A stretch of 64,000 nt of DNA from positions 381,638 to 445,637 of the forward strand of contig CAYJMS010000004.1 in assembly GCA_964371615.1 (NCBI GenBank), given 5' to 3'. This document shows, one piece after another, positions 55,505 through 62,720 of the stretch (positions within the stretch are counted from its first letter, which is position 1; each line of letters opens with the position of its first letter). The DNA is from SpSt-333 sp964371615 (lineage in GTDB: Bacteria > Bacteroidota > Ignavibacteria > UBA10030 > UBA8401). The notes beneath the pieces were generated by a model. That model did no database searches and had not been told where the DNA came from. It saw only the letters and a program-made list of their open reading frames with translations. A program made the translations under genes and the position numbers.

Positions 55505-55915
55505 ATGACTATACTTCTTGCGTTAACTTGGTTTTTCGTCTCTGATTCAACATTGACTGTTGTCCACAAAGTGGCAGATTCAACCACTATTCATCTGCTC
55601 AATAGCATTGAAATCCTTAACGAGGTAGATACTGACGATATTTGCGTAAGGGTGATAGAAATAAGAAATGATCCTGGAAGTGCCAGACAACTAAATGGCG
55701 AAGTGACTTCAAATATATATTTTGCTGTTTCTGAACACGGCGATTATCCTGAACAGAATTTATTTCTAATTAAATCATTGTATGGTCCAAAGATTGAGCG
55801 AATTGAAAAGAACAAAGATACTGTCGATATTTTATTGTCATTTGTTGTAAACAGCAATCGGCAAAATATTCTGGTGTCAGTTAGTTTAACTAATTGTGTT
55901 GTACACAAAAAGTAA
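55505..55915 (+). CDS. Cassette 1 protein, unknown
   Basis: 136 aa. A short hydrophobic start (TILLALTWFFVSDSTL) may be a signal sequence; the rest is a beta-rich soluble domain (STTIHLLNSIEILNEVDTDD, RQNILVSVSLTNCVV). No family recognised. Being nearest attI, it should be the most strongly expressed cassette if Pc is active. The stop is 4 nt before the R'' box of its attC. Confidence 0.75.
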   Translation: MTILLALTWFFVSDSTLTVVHKVADSTTIHLLNSIEILNEVDTDDICVRVIEIRNDPGSARQLNGEVTSNIYFAVSEHGDYPEQNLFLIKSLYGPKIERIEKNKDTVDILLSFVVNSNRQNILVSVSLTNCVVHKK

Positions 55916-55918
55916 ACC

Positions 55919-56100
55919 GCCTAACACGTCACTCAAGCGGACGTGAAGGGACGGGCGGCGAATGAAGCGCGCGAAACAACTTTACACAAAGAAACAGTTG
56001 CAACGCAGTCACATAAAATTAATCAACAGTACATCGCGCGCGGTGGTTGATGGTAACTGAAACAGTCTACCGCACGCCGCTTAGTTCCAGTCCGTTAGGG
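55919..56100 (+). other. attC of cassette 1 (class A)
   Basis: R'' GCCTAAC at 55919, R' GTTAGGG at 56094-56100, 182 bp. L'' AAGCGGACGTG and L' CACGCCGCTT pair with one unpaired A, the extrahelical base used for strand choice. Same class as attC4, 5, 6, 7 and 9. Confidence 0.9.
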
Positions 56101-56113
56101 CGCGATAAAATCA

Positions 56114-56692
56114 ATGAAAAGAATCATTCTAATAAGCACACTTTTAGTCTTTACAAAAATGTCAGCGCAATTTACAATTGCTACTGGCTATTCGTCAATA
56201 TCGTATAACCAAAACGATTTCTGGCGGCACGGTAGTTTTGTGGAATTTAAATACACGAAATCTATTAGCGTGCCGTTGAATTACGGTATTTCTGTTCAAT
56301 ACAGTACATATTTTGATTCGAAAGATTATGAATTTGTTACTGCTGAATATCCTATTCAAGCAAATGTTAATCCATATCAAATTATTGATTTCATTTCCAC
56401 GATAGAATACACTTTGCCTGTTGGTCCTACGCTCTTTTTTGGATTAGGTGTTGCATACAGAAATTCATCTGTAAAACTCAATCAACCCGAAAGAATTAAC
56501 GGACAAATAGTTAATAATATCTTCTTAACTCAAAATGAATCTGGTATTGAACCAACATTCCGACTTAGTTGTGGATATAAAATAGATTTATCTGATAATA
56601 TATTTTTATATCCCGAGATGTATTTACACAATAGTTTTAATCGACAGATATTGAGAAATCCTGTAAACATAAAATTGATATTCAACATATAA
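56114..56692 (+). CDS. Cassette 2 protein: exported beta-barrel-like protein
   Basis: 192 aa with a signal peptide (IILISTLLVFTKMSAQ) and regular amphipathic strands ending in aromatic residues (FTIATGYSSISYNQNDFW, STIEYTLPVGPTLFFGLGVAYR, RLSCGYKIDLSDNIFLYPEM), finishing NIKLIFNI. This is the pattern of small outer-membrane beta-barrel proteins of Bacteroidota. No specific family. Confidence 0.75.
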   Translation: MKRIILISTLLVFTKMSAQFTIATGYSSISYNQNDFWRHGSFVEFKYTKSISVPLNYGISVQYSTYFDSKDYEFVTAEYPIQANVNPYQIIDFISTIEYTLPVGPTLFFGLGVAYRNSSVKLNQPERINGQIVNNIFLTQNESGIEPTFRLSCGYKIDLSDNIFLYPEMYLHNSFNRQILRNPVNIKLIFNI

Positions 56693-56703
56693 ATAAGGTC
56701 GCG

Positions 56704-56866
56704 CCCTAACCTGTCGCTCAACCTGACGTTGCAATCGCGGGCGCGCCTGAACTGAAGTTATCAGAAATTCTAAGCGCAGAAATCGGAACTAAACAAAATA
56801 CCAATCATAAAAGCGACGGCAGCCCGCTGGAACATTGCAACGCAGGTTATCTCCAATCCGTTAGGC
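56704..56866 (+). other. attC of cassette 2 (class B)
   Basis: R'' CCCTAAC (56704-56710), R' GTTAGGC (56860-56866), 163 bp. Arms CAACCTGACGTTGCAA and TTGCAACGCAGGTTAT pair with an unpaired A. The interior differs from class A. Confidence 0.88.
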
Positions 56867-56898
56867 AACAAGGATGATTATTGTATGAGGATAAACAA

Positions 56899-57408
56899 AT
56901 GAACACTAAATATGTTGTGCCGGAAACAATTACAGCTGGTTTTGTTCTTTTTCTAGTTATAGTGTTATTTGTTTTGCTTCGAATGACAGATGGTGAATTA
57001 TCATTTATATTCAAGTATTTGTACTCAATATCCGGGGGCGCAACTGTAATTCTTGTATCAATAACAGTTGGTTTTTCGTTTATTTTGGGTACTCTTTCTC
57101 ACAGAACTGGGAAGGACTTAAGTAATCTCTATTATAAAATTAGACGAAAGATTCCACCTCAAATAAATCCGCCTAACGATGCTAACGAAACACAAATTGT
57201 AGAATATTACAATAAATGGTTGGCAAAAAGTTTATATCGCACGCTAATGTTATCGGGACCATTCATTGTATTAGAACTAATTATGTTAGATAACAGATTG
57301 TCGTCTGGAAATCACTTCATGACAATAATTCAAATCGGATTGGTACTTGAAGCTATCTTCATAATTTCATTTATCACTCAACGAAAAGAATCTATTAGTA
57401 ATAGTTAA
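56899..57408 (+). CDS. Cassette 3 protein: membrane protein
   Basis: 169 aa from ATG 56899, which has GAGG 9 nt upstream; a TTG at 56881 is the alternative. Four hydrophobic segments in two pairs (TITAGFVLFLVIVLFVLL; ATVILVSITVGFSFILGTL; TLMLSGPFIVLELIML; IIQIGLVLEAIFIISFI) flank a basic cytoplasmic loop. No family recognised. Confidence 0.75.
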   Translation: MNTKYVVPETITAGFVLFLVIVLFVLLRMTDGELSFIFKYLYSISGGATVILVSITVGFSFILGTLSHRTGKDLSNLYYKIRRKIPPQINPPNDANETQIVEYYNKWLAKSLYRTLMLSGPFIVLELIMLDNRLSSGNHFMTIIQIGLVLEAIFIISFITQRKESISNS

Positions 57409-57445
57409 ATAATTATCATCAATTGGAATGGTTGTATTTCTTGTT

Positions 57446-57611
57446 GCCTAACCAGCGGCTCAAGCAGACGTGGTAACCGCGAACGCGATTGGAGTTAACA
57501 AGAGTTGAGAAATCTATACACAACATGTGACACAAATAGTAATCGGCAAATTAATCAAACTCGCGTTCGCGTAAAAACGTTACCACGCAGCTTAGCCGCA
57601 GTCCGTTAGGC
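57446..57611 (+). other. attC of cassette 3 (class B)
   Basis: R'' GCCTAAC (57446), R' GTTAGGC (57605-57611), 166 bp. Arms AAGCAGACGTGGTAACCGCG and GTTACCACGCAGCTTA pair over about 14 bp with one unpaired A. Confidence 0.88.
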
Positions 57612-57634
57612 AACAACAAATCGGCAATCATAAA

Positions 57635-57841
57635 ATGACAATAATTGGTGTAGTTCTTATCGTTTTCGGTCTGTGGCAAACCTACGATTTTGTGAAAGGA
57701 TTTAAAAAGCAAAGGGATTTAGTGTTTGTGGATTATGTTTTGTCTGAAATTAAACAGAGTTATGGTTTGCGAATTGCAATAAGCACTCTTAGCGCATATT
57801 TGCTCGGCGTTCTCCTATTGATAGGGTATTTTAATGATTAG
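57635..57841 (+). CDS. Cassette 4 protein: small membrane protein
   Basis: 68 aa with two hydrophobic helices (TIIGVVLIVFGLWQTYDFV and LRIAISTLSAYLLGVLLLI) and a basic loop between. Small size and topology resemble many uncharacterised cassette proteins. Confidence 0.65.
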   Translation: MTIIGVVLIVFGLWQTYDFVKGFKKQRDLVFVDYVLSEIKQSYGLRIAISTLSAYLLGVLLLIGYFND

Positions 57842-57869
57842 GCATTCTGCTTTCTGAATTACTGTTGTT

Positions 57870-58052
57870 GCCTAACACGTCACTCAAGCGGACGTGAAGG
57901 GACGGGCGGCGAATGAAGCGCGCGAAACAAGTGTGGTGAAAAGACTTAATTGCAACGCAGTCACATAAAATAAATCAATAGTTCGGCACGCGCGACGGCG
58001 GACAAAAACTGATAGATTCTACCGCACGCCGCTTATTTCCAGTCCGTTAGGC
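57870..58052 (+). other. attC of cassette 4 (class A)
   Basis: R'' GCCTAAC (57870), R' GTTAGGC (58046-58052), 183 bp. L' reads CGCTTATTTCC instead of CGCTTAGTTCC. Confidence 0.9.
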
Positions 58053-58069
58053 GGCACAAGAGAAACTGT

Positions 58070-58384
58070 ATGCAAGATGGCTTCAAACTATACCAAGAAT
58101 TTTATGAGGCGCCTTTCCCAACAGGGATTGCAAGCACGACAACCTATGGTCCTGATCTTGTTCTAATTGACACGTTCGCATGTGGTTGTATTGAAACCTA
58201 TTATGGGCGTTTTGGTAATCTGAAGCAGCTTGATCCAGAAAAAGTTTCTATTCTGACAAAATGTGAATCAGATTTAAAACTTTTGGCTCCGAAGTTGTCA
58301 GGTTATGCTTTAGAATATTTCCAGAAATTGTCAATTATTATAAATATTGTTCTATCGGAAATTCGGAAGCAAAGTGCCGCCTAA
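58070..58384 (+). CDS. Cassette 5 protein, unknown
   Basis: 104 aa, soluble, no signal peptide. FNxxF-like N-terminal part (DGFKLYQEFYEAPFPTG), a CGCIE motif and a helical C-terminal half (LKLLAPKLSGYALEYFQKLS). The stop TAA lies inside the R'' box GCCTAAC of its own attC. No family recognised. Confidence 0.7.
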   Translation: MQDGFKLYQEFYEAPFPTGIASTTTYGPDLVLIDTFACGCIETYYGRFGNLKQLDPEKVSILTKCESDLKLLAPKLSGYALEYFQKLSIIINIVLSEIRKQSAA

Positions 58385-58559
58385 CAAGTCACTCAAGCGG
58401 ACGTGAAGCAACGGACGGTGAATGAAGCGTGCGAAACAAGTTTACATAAAGAAACAGTTGCAACGCAGTTACATAAAATAATCAACAGTACAGCACGCGC
58501 GACGGCGGACAATAACTGATAGATTCTACCGCACGCCGCTTAGTTCCAATCCGTTAGCC
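58379..58559 (+). other. attC of cassette 5 (class A)
   Basis: R'' GCCTAAC (58379-58385), R' GTTAGCC (58553-58559), 181 bp. Overlaps the final codons of the cassette gene. Confidence 0.9.
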
Positions 58560-58579
58560 GGCTTCAAAAAGTACCATCC

Positions 58580-59056
58580 ATGATACTTAAGAATTGTATA
58601 CTTGCTACTTTATTGTTTTTAACGGGCTGTTCAAGTTCGCAGTCATTGCTTGAGCATAGTATTCGATTATCAACATATTCTGGAATATCTCATTCAAATC
58701 TAACGGTTGGAGATACGATACTAGTGAGTTCAGGTTTTATTCTCGGTGAAGAGATGCTTGAGATTGAATGGAGGTCATTAGATTATAATAGTACTACAAA
58801 TTTAATAACTGGTGAGGGAACGGTACGAGATTTGATATCTAGGGAAAATTGCTATTTGGCTAATCTGGTTTTAGTAGAAGTTGTCGCCAATGATTCTACT
58901 AATGGAATAGTGGAGAAGAAACTGTTAATCAAGGATGTGGTAATTACGGATAAGAATGGGTTTTTCAATTTTTCATTTCGGATAAATCAAGAGTTCAAAG
59001 TATATTTAATGTATTTTGGTTATAGATCGATCGAATTTAATTTCGACAAGGAATAA
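58580..59056 (+). CDS. Cassette 6 protein: lipoprotein
   Basis: 158 aa with a type II signal (ILATLLFLTGCSSSQ, lipobox LTGC at about residue 17). The body ends in KNGFFNFSFRINQEFKVYLM followed by FGYRSIEF, like the carboxypeptidase-regulatory (CarboxypepD_reg-like) beta-sandwich seen in Bacteroidota surface proteins. Function unknown. Confidence 0.78.
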   Translation: MILKNCILATLLFLTGCSSSQSLLEHSIRLSTYSGISHSNLTVGDTILVSSGFILGEEMLEIEWRSLDYNSTTNLITGEGTVRDLISRENCYLANLVLVEVVANDSTNGIVEKKLLIKDVVITDKNGFFNFSFRINQEFKVYLMYFGYRSIEFNFDKE

Positions 59057-59067
59057 TCCAAAAAGCC

Positions 59068-59249
59068 GGCTAACACGTCACTCAAGCGGACGTGAAGGGA
59101 CGGGCGGCGAATGAAGCGCGCGAAACAAGTGTATCAACAGGCTCAATTGCAACGCAGTAGCAAAAACAATATCAACAGTACAGCACGCGCGACGGCAGAC
59201 AAAAACTGATAGATTCTACCGCACGCCGCTTATTTCCAGTCCGTTAGGG
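59068..59249 (+). other. attC of cassette 6 (class A)
   Basis: R'' GGCTAAC (59068), matching its own cassette start TTAGCC, R' GTTAGGG (59243-59249), 182 bp. L' has the TTATTTCC variant, as attC4. Confidence 0.9.
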
Positions 59250-59284
59250 CGCATGAGCATCAACTATAACTCAATAAAATATTT

Positions 59285-59809
59285 ATGACTTCACTTTTAC
59301 CTTATATACAGGGAACATTCTTTGGGTTTCTTTATTTAACAGCACTTTTTTTCTTAATGTTATCTTTTTTGAAAATAAACGATTTGACACCGTCCCCAAT
59401 CATTGAAAAGTTTGCTCCATTTATTGCAATAGTAATAGTTTTTGCTTCATCTATTATTGGGCTTGCTGCTCAATCAATAATGGTTAAAATACCAGGCCTT
59501 ATTTTTTCTGATAATACACCCAACATAGCAGATTCAATTGTTGATAATCCTCTCATATCAGATTATCTCAAAAATGTTTTCTACGCCTACTACAGTAATC
59601 TTGTAATGTTTAGACATTTATTTACCGGATCGATTTTGGTTGGTATTTCATTATTTGTTTGGCTCCGCAAACAAGATTCAAAGTACCGCCGATATTTACC
59701 TAGTTGCTTTTATTTGTTAGCAATAATATTCGCAATTGCATATTTCACAACTAGATCTGACTTTATTAAAGTAAAAGAGCAAATCAATAAAATAACACAT
59801 GCGCCCTAA
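59285..59809 (+). CDS. Cassette 7 protein: membrane protein
   Basis: 174 aa with about four transmembrane segments (FFGFLYLTALFFLMLSFL; PFIAIVIVFASSIIGLAAQ; HLFTGSILVGISLFVWL; YLPSCFYLLAIIFAIAYF). The final TAA lies in the R'' box CCCTAAC of the attC, so the last codons (His-Ala-Pro) come from the site. No family recognised. Confidence 0.75.
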   Translation: MTSLLPYIQGTFFGFLYLTALFFLMLSFLKINDLTPSPIIEKFAPFIAIVIVFASSIIGLAAQSIMVKIPGLIFSDNTPNIADSIVDNPLISDYLKNVFYAYYSNLVMFRHLFTGSILVGISLFVWLRKQDSKYRRYLPSCFYLLAIIFAIAYFTTRSDFIKVKEQINKITHAP

Positions 59810-59984
59810 CACGTCACTCAAGCGGACGTGAAGGGACGGGCGCGAATCAAGCGCGCGAAACAGGTGTATCAAAAGACTCAATTGCAACGCAGTTACTTAA
59901 ATTAAATAAACAGTTCAGCGCGCGCGGCGGTTGATGGTGACTGAAACAGTCTACCGCACGCCGCTTAGTTCCAATCCGTTAGGT
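59804..59984 (+). other. attC of cassette 7 (class A)
   Basis: R'' CCCTAAC (59804-59810), R' GTTAGGT (59978-59984), 181 bp. Interior GGTTGATGGTGACTGAAACAG resembles that of attC1 and attC9. Confidence 0.9.
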
Positions 59985-59997
59985 GGCTGAATCAAGA

Positions 59998-60441
59998 ATG
60001 AAAAAAACAATTTTTATCCTTTTTCTACTCGTACCAATAATTACGTTGGCTCAAAAAAAGTCACCTGAACAAGAAAAATGTTATTCTGCCGTAAGAATTG
60101 CTAAGGAACATCTTGGAAAATTGACTCAGTCAGAAATATCAAACCTATTATATACTTTTGCAGAACCGTGTTCCAACAATGCAGAATTCTCTGAAACGAA
60201 TAGCGATATTCTATTTTTAGTAATTGAAAAACAACCATCTTTATTCTTAAAGACACTTGAGGTTGATACATTAATTAATATCAATCGCGTACTGGGAGCA
60301 ATTAAATATCCTTTGCTAAGTCCGAATATTGTCAAAACTTATAAGAGTGTGAAATCGGATTCGAGTGTATCTAAATTTAAAGTAGAAGTTTTAAAAATGT
60401 TGGAATCAGCTGCAAAATATGTTGGACAAAAGTTAAATTAA
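59998..60441 (+). CDS. Cassette 8 protein: exported helical protein
   Basis: 147 aa from ATG 59998; a GTG at 59983 lies in the R' box and is less likely. Signal peptide KKTIFILFLLVPIITLA, then a helical domain (CYSAVRIAKEHLGKLTQSEI...) of unknown function. Its attC is interrupted by the insertion sequence downstream. Confidence 0.72.
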   Translation: MKKTIFILFLLVPIITLAQKKSPEQEKCYSAVRIAKEHLGKLTQSEISNLLYTFAEPCSNNAEFSETNSDILFLVIEKQPSLFLKTLEVDTLININRVLGAIKYPLLSPNIVKTYKSVKSDSSVSKFKVEVLKMLESAAKYVGQKLN

Positions 60442-60470
60442 CAGCCACCTAACCATATTAAAAAGGAACT

Positions 60471-60765
60471 AGTCAAGAGAAAAAGTATCCCTGTTCGCAT
60501 CATGAAGTAAAATGATGCGGTCAAATGTTCTTTTGCGCACAGGCGCATCGGCCTATGGCGGAGAAACAACGATTTCCATCGTATCACACGGCCAACGTAT
60601 CTATCGAATGAGTCTTATACAGAGGCGACCACACCAGATTACGGGCTTGTCTGTACACAGAGTACAGAGTGTGATGCTGACAGCATCACTATCCCAGATA
60701 TTGCATTGGCCAAGCGACTGCCTTCCCAATCCAGTCGAACAATGCTCGTGAGGCACTAGTTAGGC
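60471..60765 (-). ncRNA. Predicted bridge (seek) RNA of the IS
   Basis: Non-coding stretch after the transposase stop, in the place where IS1111-group elements encode the RNA that directs target choice. It can form stems CGCATCAT...ATGATGCG (60496-60519), TGCGC-ACAG-GCGCA (60534-60547) and GTGATGCTG...CAGCATCAC (about 60671-60689). On the transcribed strand, 60765-60749 reads GCCUAACUAGUGCCUCA, matching the target ACCTAACCAGTCACTCA at 13 of 16 positions after the first base. AATATCTGGGATA (60702-60690) vaguely resembles the IS end junction. RNA ends and fold are inference. Confidence 0.5.
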
Positions 60766-61767
60766 GTCCGGGCTTGGCAGTCGCGGCCACTGCAAAGACT
60801 TCTGCCGAGAGATTGGCAGACCTTTGAATCCACGATAGGGTTCGTTGTTCTTTAATATGTGATAAACAATTTTCGCGAGTTCTTTGGCAACGATGGTGCG
60901 GGCAATAGCGGAATTTCCACGCCGGACCATCTTATTGTAGTACGCTTTGTATTCCGGATAGTATTGAATCGCATGGACGGCAGCGTCACTGAAAGCGATC
61001 TTCAGGTATTTATTGCCGTCCTTACTCGAACGATGATGCATTCTCCTGTTCGAATTATCGGCAGCCGGAACAAGCCGGCAGTATGAGACGAAATGCTTCT
61101 CTGAATCAAAGCGTTCGATACCGTCAATTTCCAGGTAGATAGTAAATGCCGAGATCTTCCCGATGCCGGGAACATGGAATAGATGCTGAATGTCGGCATT
61201 CGGAATGAGCAAAGGATGCAGAGATTTCTCGAGCGCGAGGATTTGCTCGGTCAGAGATTGAACGACCTGATCGATCGCGTCTGATTGAAATCGATATGAG
61301 TCTGGTATGTTCTCAGGAGCATTGAATTTAGCGAGAATGCTTTCTTTCCTTCGGTAACACGCGGTGCGCTGTTGCACCAGCCGGAGTCTTATGCGCATGG
61401 TATCGCGCAGTCCTCTGAGTTCCGGGCTGATCTTGTGGGCAGCGGGAATGAGGTTCATACGCAGCAATTGAGCCAGCGTTTGTGAATCGACTTTGTCGGT
61501 CTTCACTTTGGCATAGGAAATGGCTTTGAGATATTTCGCATGAGCCAGGACCATCGGGATATGAGCTGATTCGAGCAGGTCATTGAGCCAGTACCATCCG
61601 GTGGTGGATTCGACAACGGTCTGGTGATCAGAACCGAGGGTGGTGAAATAATCCAGCACGAGAACAGGAGAATTGGGAACGCGTTGTTGTTTGACGATTG
61701 CGCCGCCATCATCAACGGTAGTGATATAACAATTATCGCGGTGCAGGTCGATTCCTGAATAGAACAT
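60760..61767 (-). CDS. IS110-family transposase (DEDD/Tnp20)
   Basis: 335 aa from ATG 61767, preceded by a perfect AAGGAGG. The N-terminal RuvC-like DEDD domain has MFYSGIDLHRDN (Asp7), VVESTTGWYW (Glu53) and KTDKVDSQTLAQLL (Asp91, Asp94); the C-terminal Tnp20 domain has LFHVPGIGKISAFTIYLEID, LVPAADNSNRR with the probable catalytic Ser239, and KDGNKYLKIAF. The gene is intact. Its stop codon lies in a GCCTAAC identical to an attC R'' box. Confidence 0.92.
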   Translation of the reverse strand: MFYSGIDLHRDNCYITTVDDGGAIVKQQRVPNSPVLVLDYFTTLGSDHQTVVESTTGWYWLNDLLESAHIPMVLAHAKYLKAISYAKVKTDKVDSQTLAQLLRMNLIPAAHKISPELRGLRDTMRIRLRLVQQRTACYRRKESILAKFNAPENIPDSYRFQSDAIDQVVQSLTEQILALEKSLHPLLIPNADIQHLFHVPGIGKISAFTIYLEIDGIERFDSEKHFVSYCRLVPAADNSNRRMHHRSSKDGNKYLKIAFSDAAVHAIQYYPEYKAYYNKMVRRGNSAIARTIVAKELAKIVYHILKNNEPYRGFKGLPISRQKSLQWPRLPSPDA

Positions 61768-62021
61768 GACAAGCCTCCTTTCGAATTGTTGCTCTAAAAT
61801 ACTATTTTCGAAAGTTCCTTGTTGGTAATATCCAGTCACTCAAGCTGACGTTGCGAACGCGGCGGCGATTTTTAACTCAAGTTTCGACAGATCTAAAGAA
61901 AACTTACAACACGAAACAGCATTTTTACATTAACCGGGCTCCGAGGCCGCAAAAGCATTCGCAACGCAGCTTAGTTCCAGTCCGTTAGGCGGTAGCGAAT
62001 CAATATCCGATAAAATAAAAA

Positions 62022-62558
62022 ATGTTTTATACTTGTCTTAAATATAGTCTGCTTATATCTATTATTTCCATCTTATTAATGTTGATTGAGTACTTCCTTT
62101 TATCTCATAATTATCCTTGGAGTTTTTGGATTGGAGATACTCTATTATTTGCGATTTCAGCAACATCAATTTATTTCATAATATCTAAAAATAGAAAAAA
62201 TGTTGAAGATTTTATTATAAGCGGTGCCATATATGGTTGTTTAACACTTGTAGTTGCCGGTATTCTAGCGGGAGTATTTTCATATTATTATGCATCCCAA
62301 ATAAATCCGAATTATACTCAGAAAATGGTGGATTATTCTGTTGCGAGAAGTGGACCATATGTAACAGGAGGAGAATCGGCGGGTGTAAATTTTGGTGCTA
62401 GCATTGCTTACTCAGCAGGATTTATGCTGTTTATTAAACCAAGCGTGCTTTTAATTTATGGTGTGTTGTCATCAATTGTAGTTGGCGTATTAATTCAAAT
62501 TAACCGCTACCGCCTAACACGTCACTCAAGCGGACGTGAAGGGGCAGGCGGCGAATGA
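62022..62558 (+). CDS. Cassette 9 protein: membrane protein with attC-encoded tail
   Basis: 178 aa with about four or five transmembrane helices (LLISIISILLMLIEYFLL; TLLFAISATSIYFII; AIYGCLTLVVAGILAGVFSYYY; AYSAGFMLFIKPSVLLIYGVLS and a final VVGVLIQI). The reading frame has no stop before the attC: the last residues RLTRHSSGREGAGGE are coded by the R''/L'' part of the site. No family recognised. Confidence 0.72.
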   Translation: MFYTCLKYSLLISIISILLMLIEYFLLSHNYPWSFWIGDTLLFAISATSIYFIISKNRKNVEDFIISGAIYGCLTLVVAGILAGVFSYYYASQINPNYTQKMVDYSVARSGPYVTGGESAGVNFGASIAYSAGFMLFIKPSVLLIYGVLSSIVVGVLIQINRYRLTRHSSGREGAGGE

Positions 62559-62692
62559 AGCGCGCGAAACAGGTTCGCGAAAAGATTCGATTGCAACGCA
62601 GTCACTAAAATAAATCAACAGTTCAACACGCGCGGCGGTTGATGGAAACTGAAACAGTCTACCGCACGCCGCTTAGTTCCAGTCCGTTAGGG
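62512..62692 (+). other. attC of cassette 9 (class A)
   Basis: R'' GCCTAAC (62512-62518), R' GTTAGGG (62686-62692), 181 bp. The left arm also encodes the C terminus of the cassette 9 protein. Confidence 0.9.
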
Positions 62693-62720
62693 CGCTATTT
62701 GAATTCTCAGGGACACAAAA

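Larger units (their letters stand above)
60455..61831 (-). mobile_element. IS110/IS1111-type insertion sequence inside attC
   Basis: 1377 bp. Ends ATATTAAAAAGGAACT (60455-60470) and, reversed at the other side, ATATTACCAACAAGGAACT (61831-61813), are near-terminal inverted repeats. The dinucleotide CC flanks both ends (60453-60454 and 61832-61833). The transposase reads right to left with only about 64 bp upstream of its ATG and about 300 bp after its stop, the layout of the IS1111 group, where the guide RNA is encoded downstream. Confidence 0.85.
60447..61990 (+). other. attC of cassette 8 (class B), split by an IS
   Basis: R'' ACCTAAC (60447-60453) pairs with the cassette start TTAGGTGGCT; the site resumes at 61832 with CCAGTCACTCAAGCTGACG and runs to R' GTTAGGC (61984-61990). 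Removing 60455-61833 restores CTAACCAGTCACTCAAGC, the same spacing as attC3 (CTAACCAGCGGCTCAAGC). L'' AAGCTGACGTTGCGAA pairs with L' TTCGCAACGCAGCTT. Confidence 0.88.

Noticed and set aside
60512..60751. Forward ORF of 79 codons downstream of the IS transposase
   Set aside because: It has no family likeness and lies across the hairpins of the predicted guide RNA region; it is best seen as a chance reading frame.
55919..62692. CRISPR-like regular repeats
   Set aside because: The repeats are 160-185 bp, separated by whole genes, with R''/R' boxes complementary to the cassette starts; they are attC sites. No cas genes.
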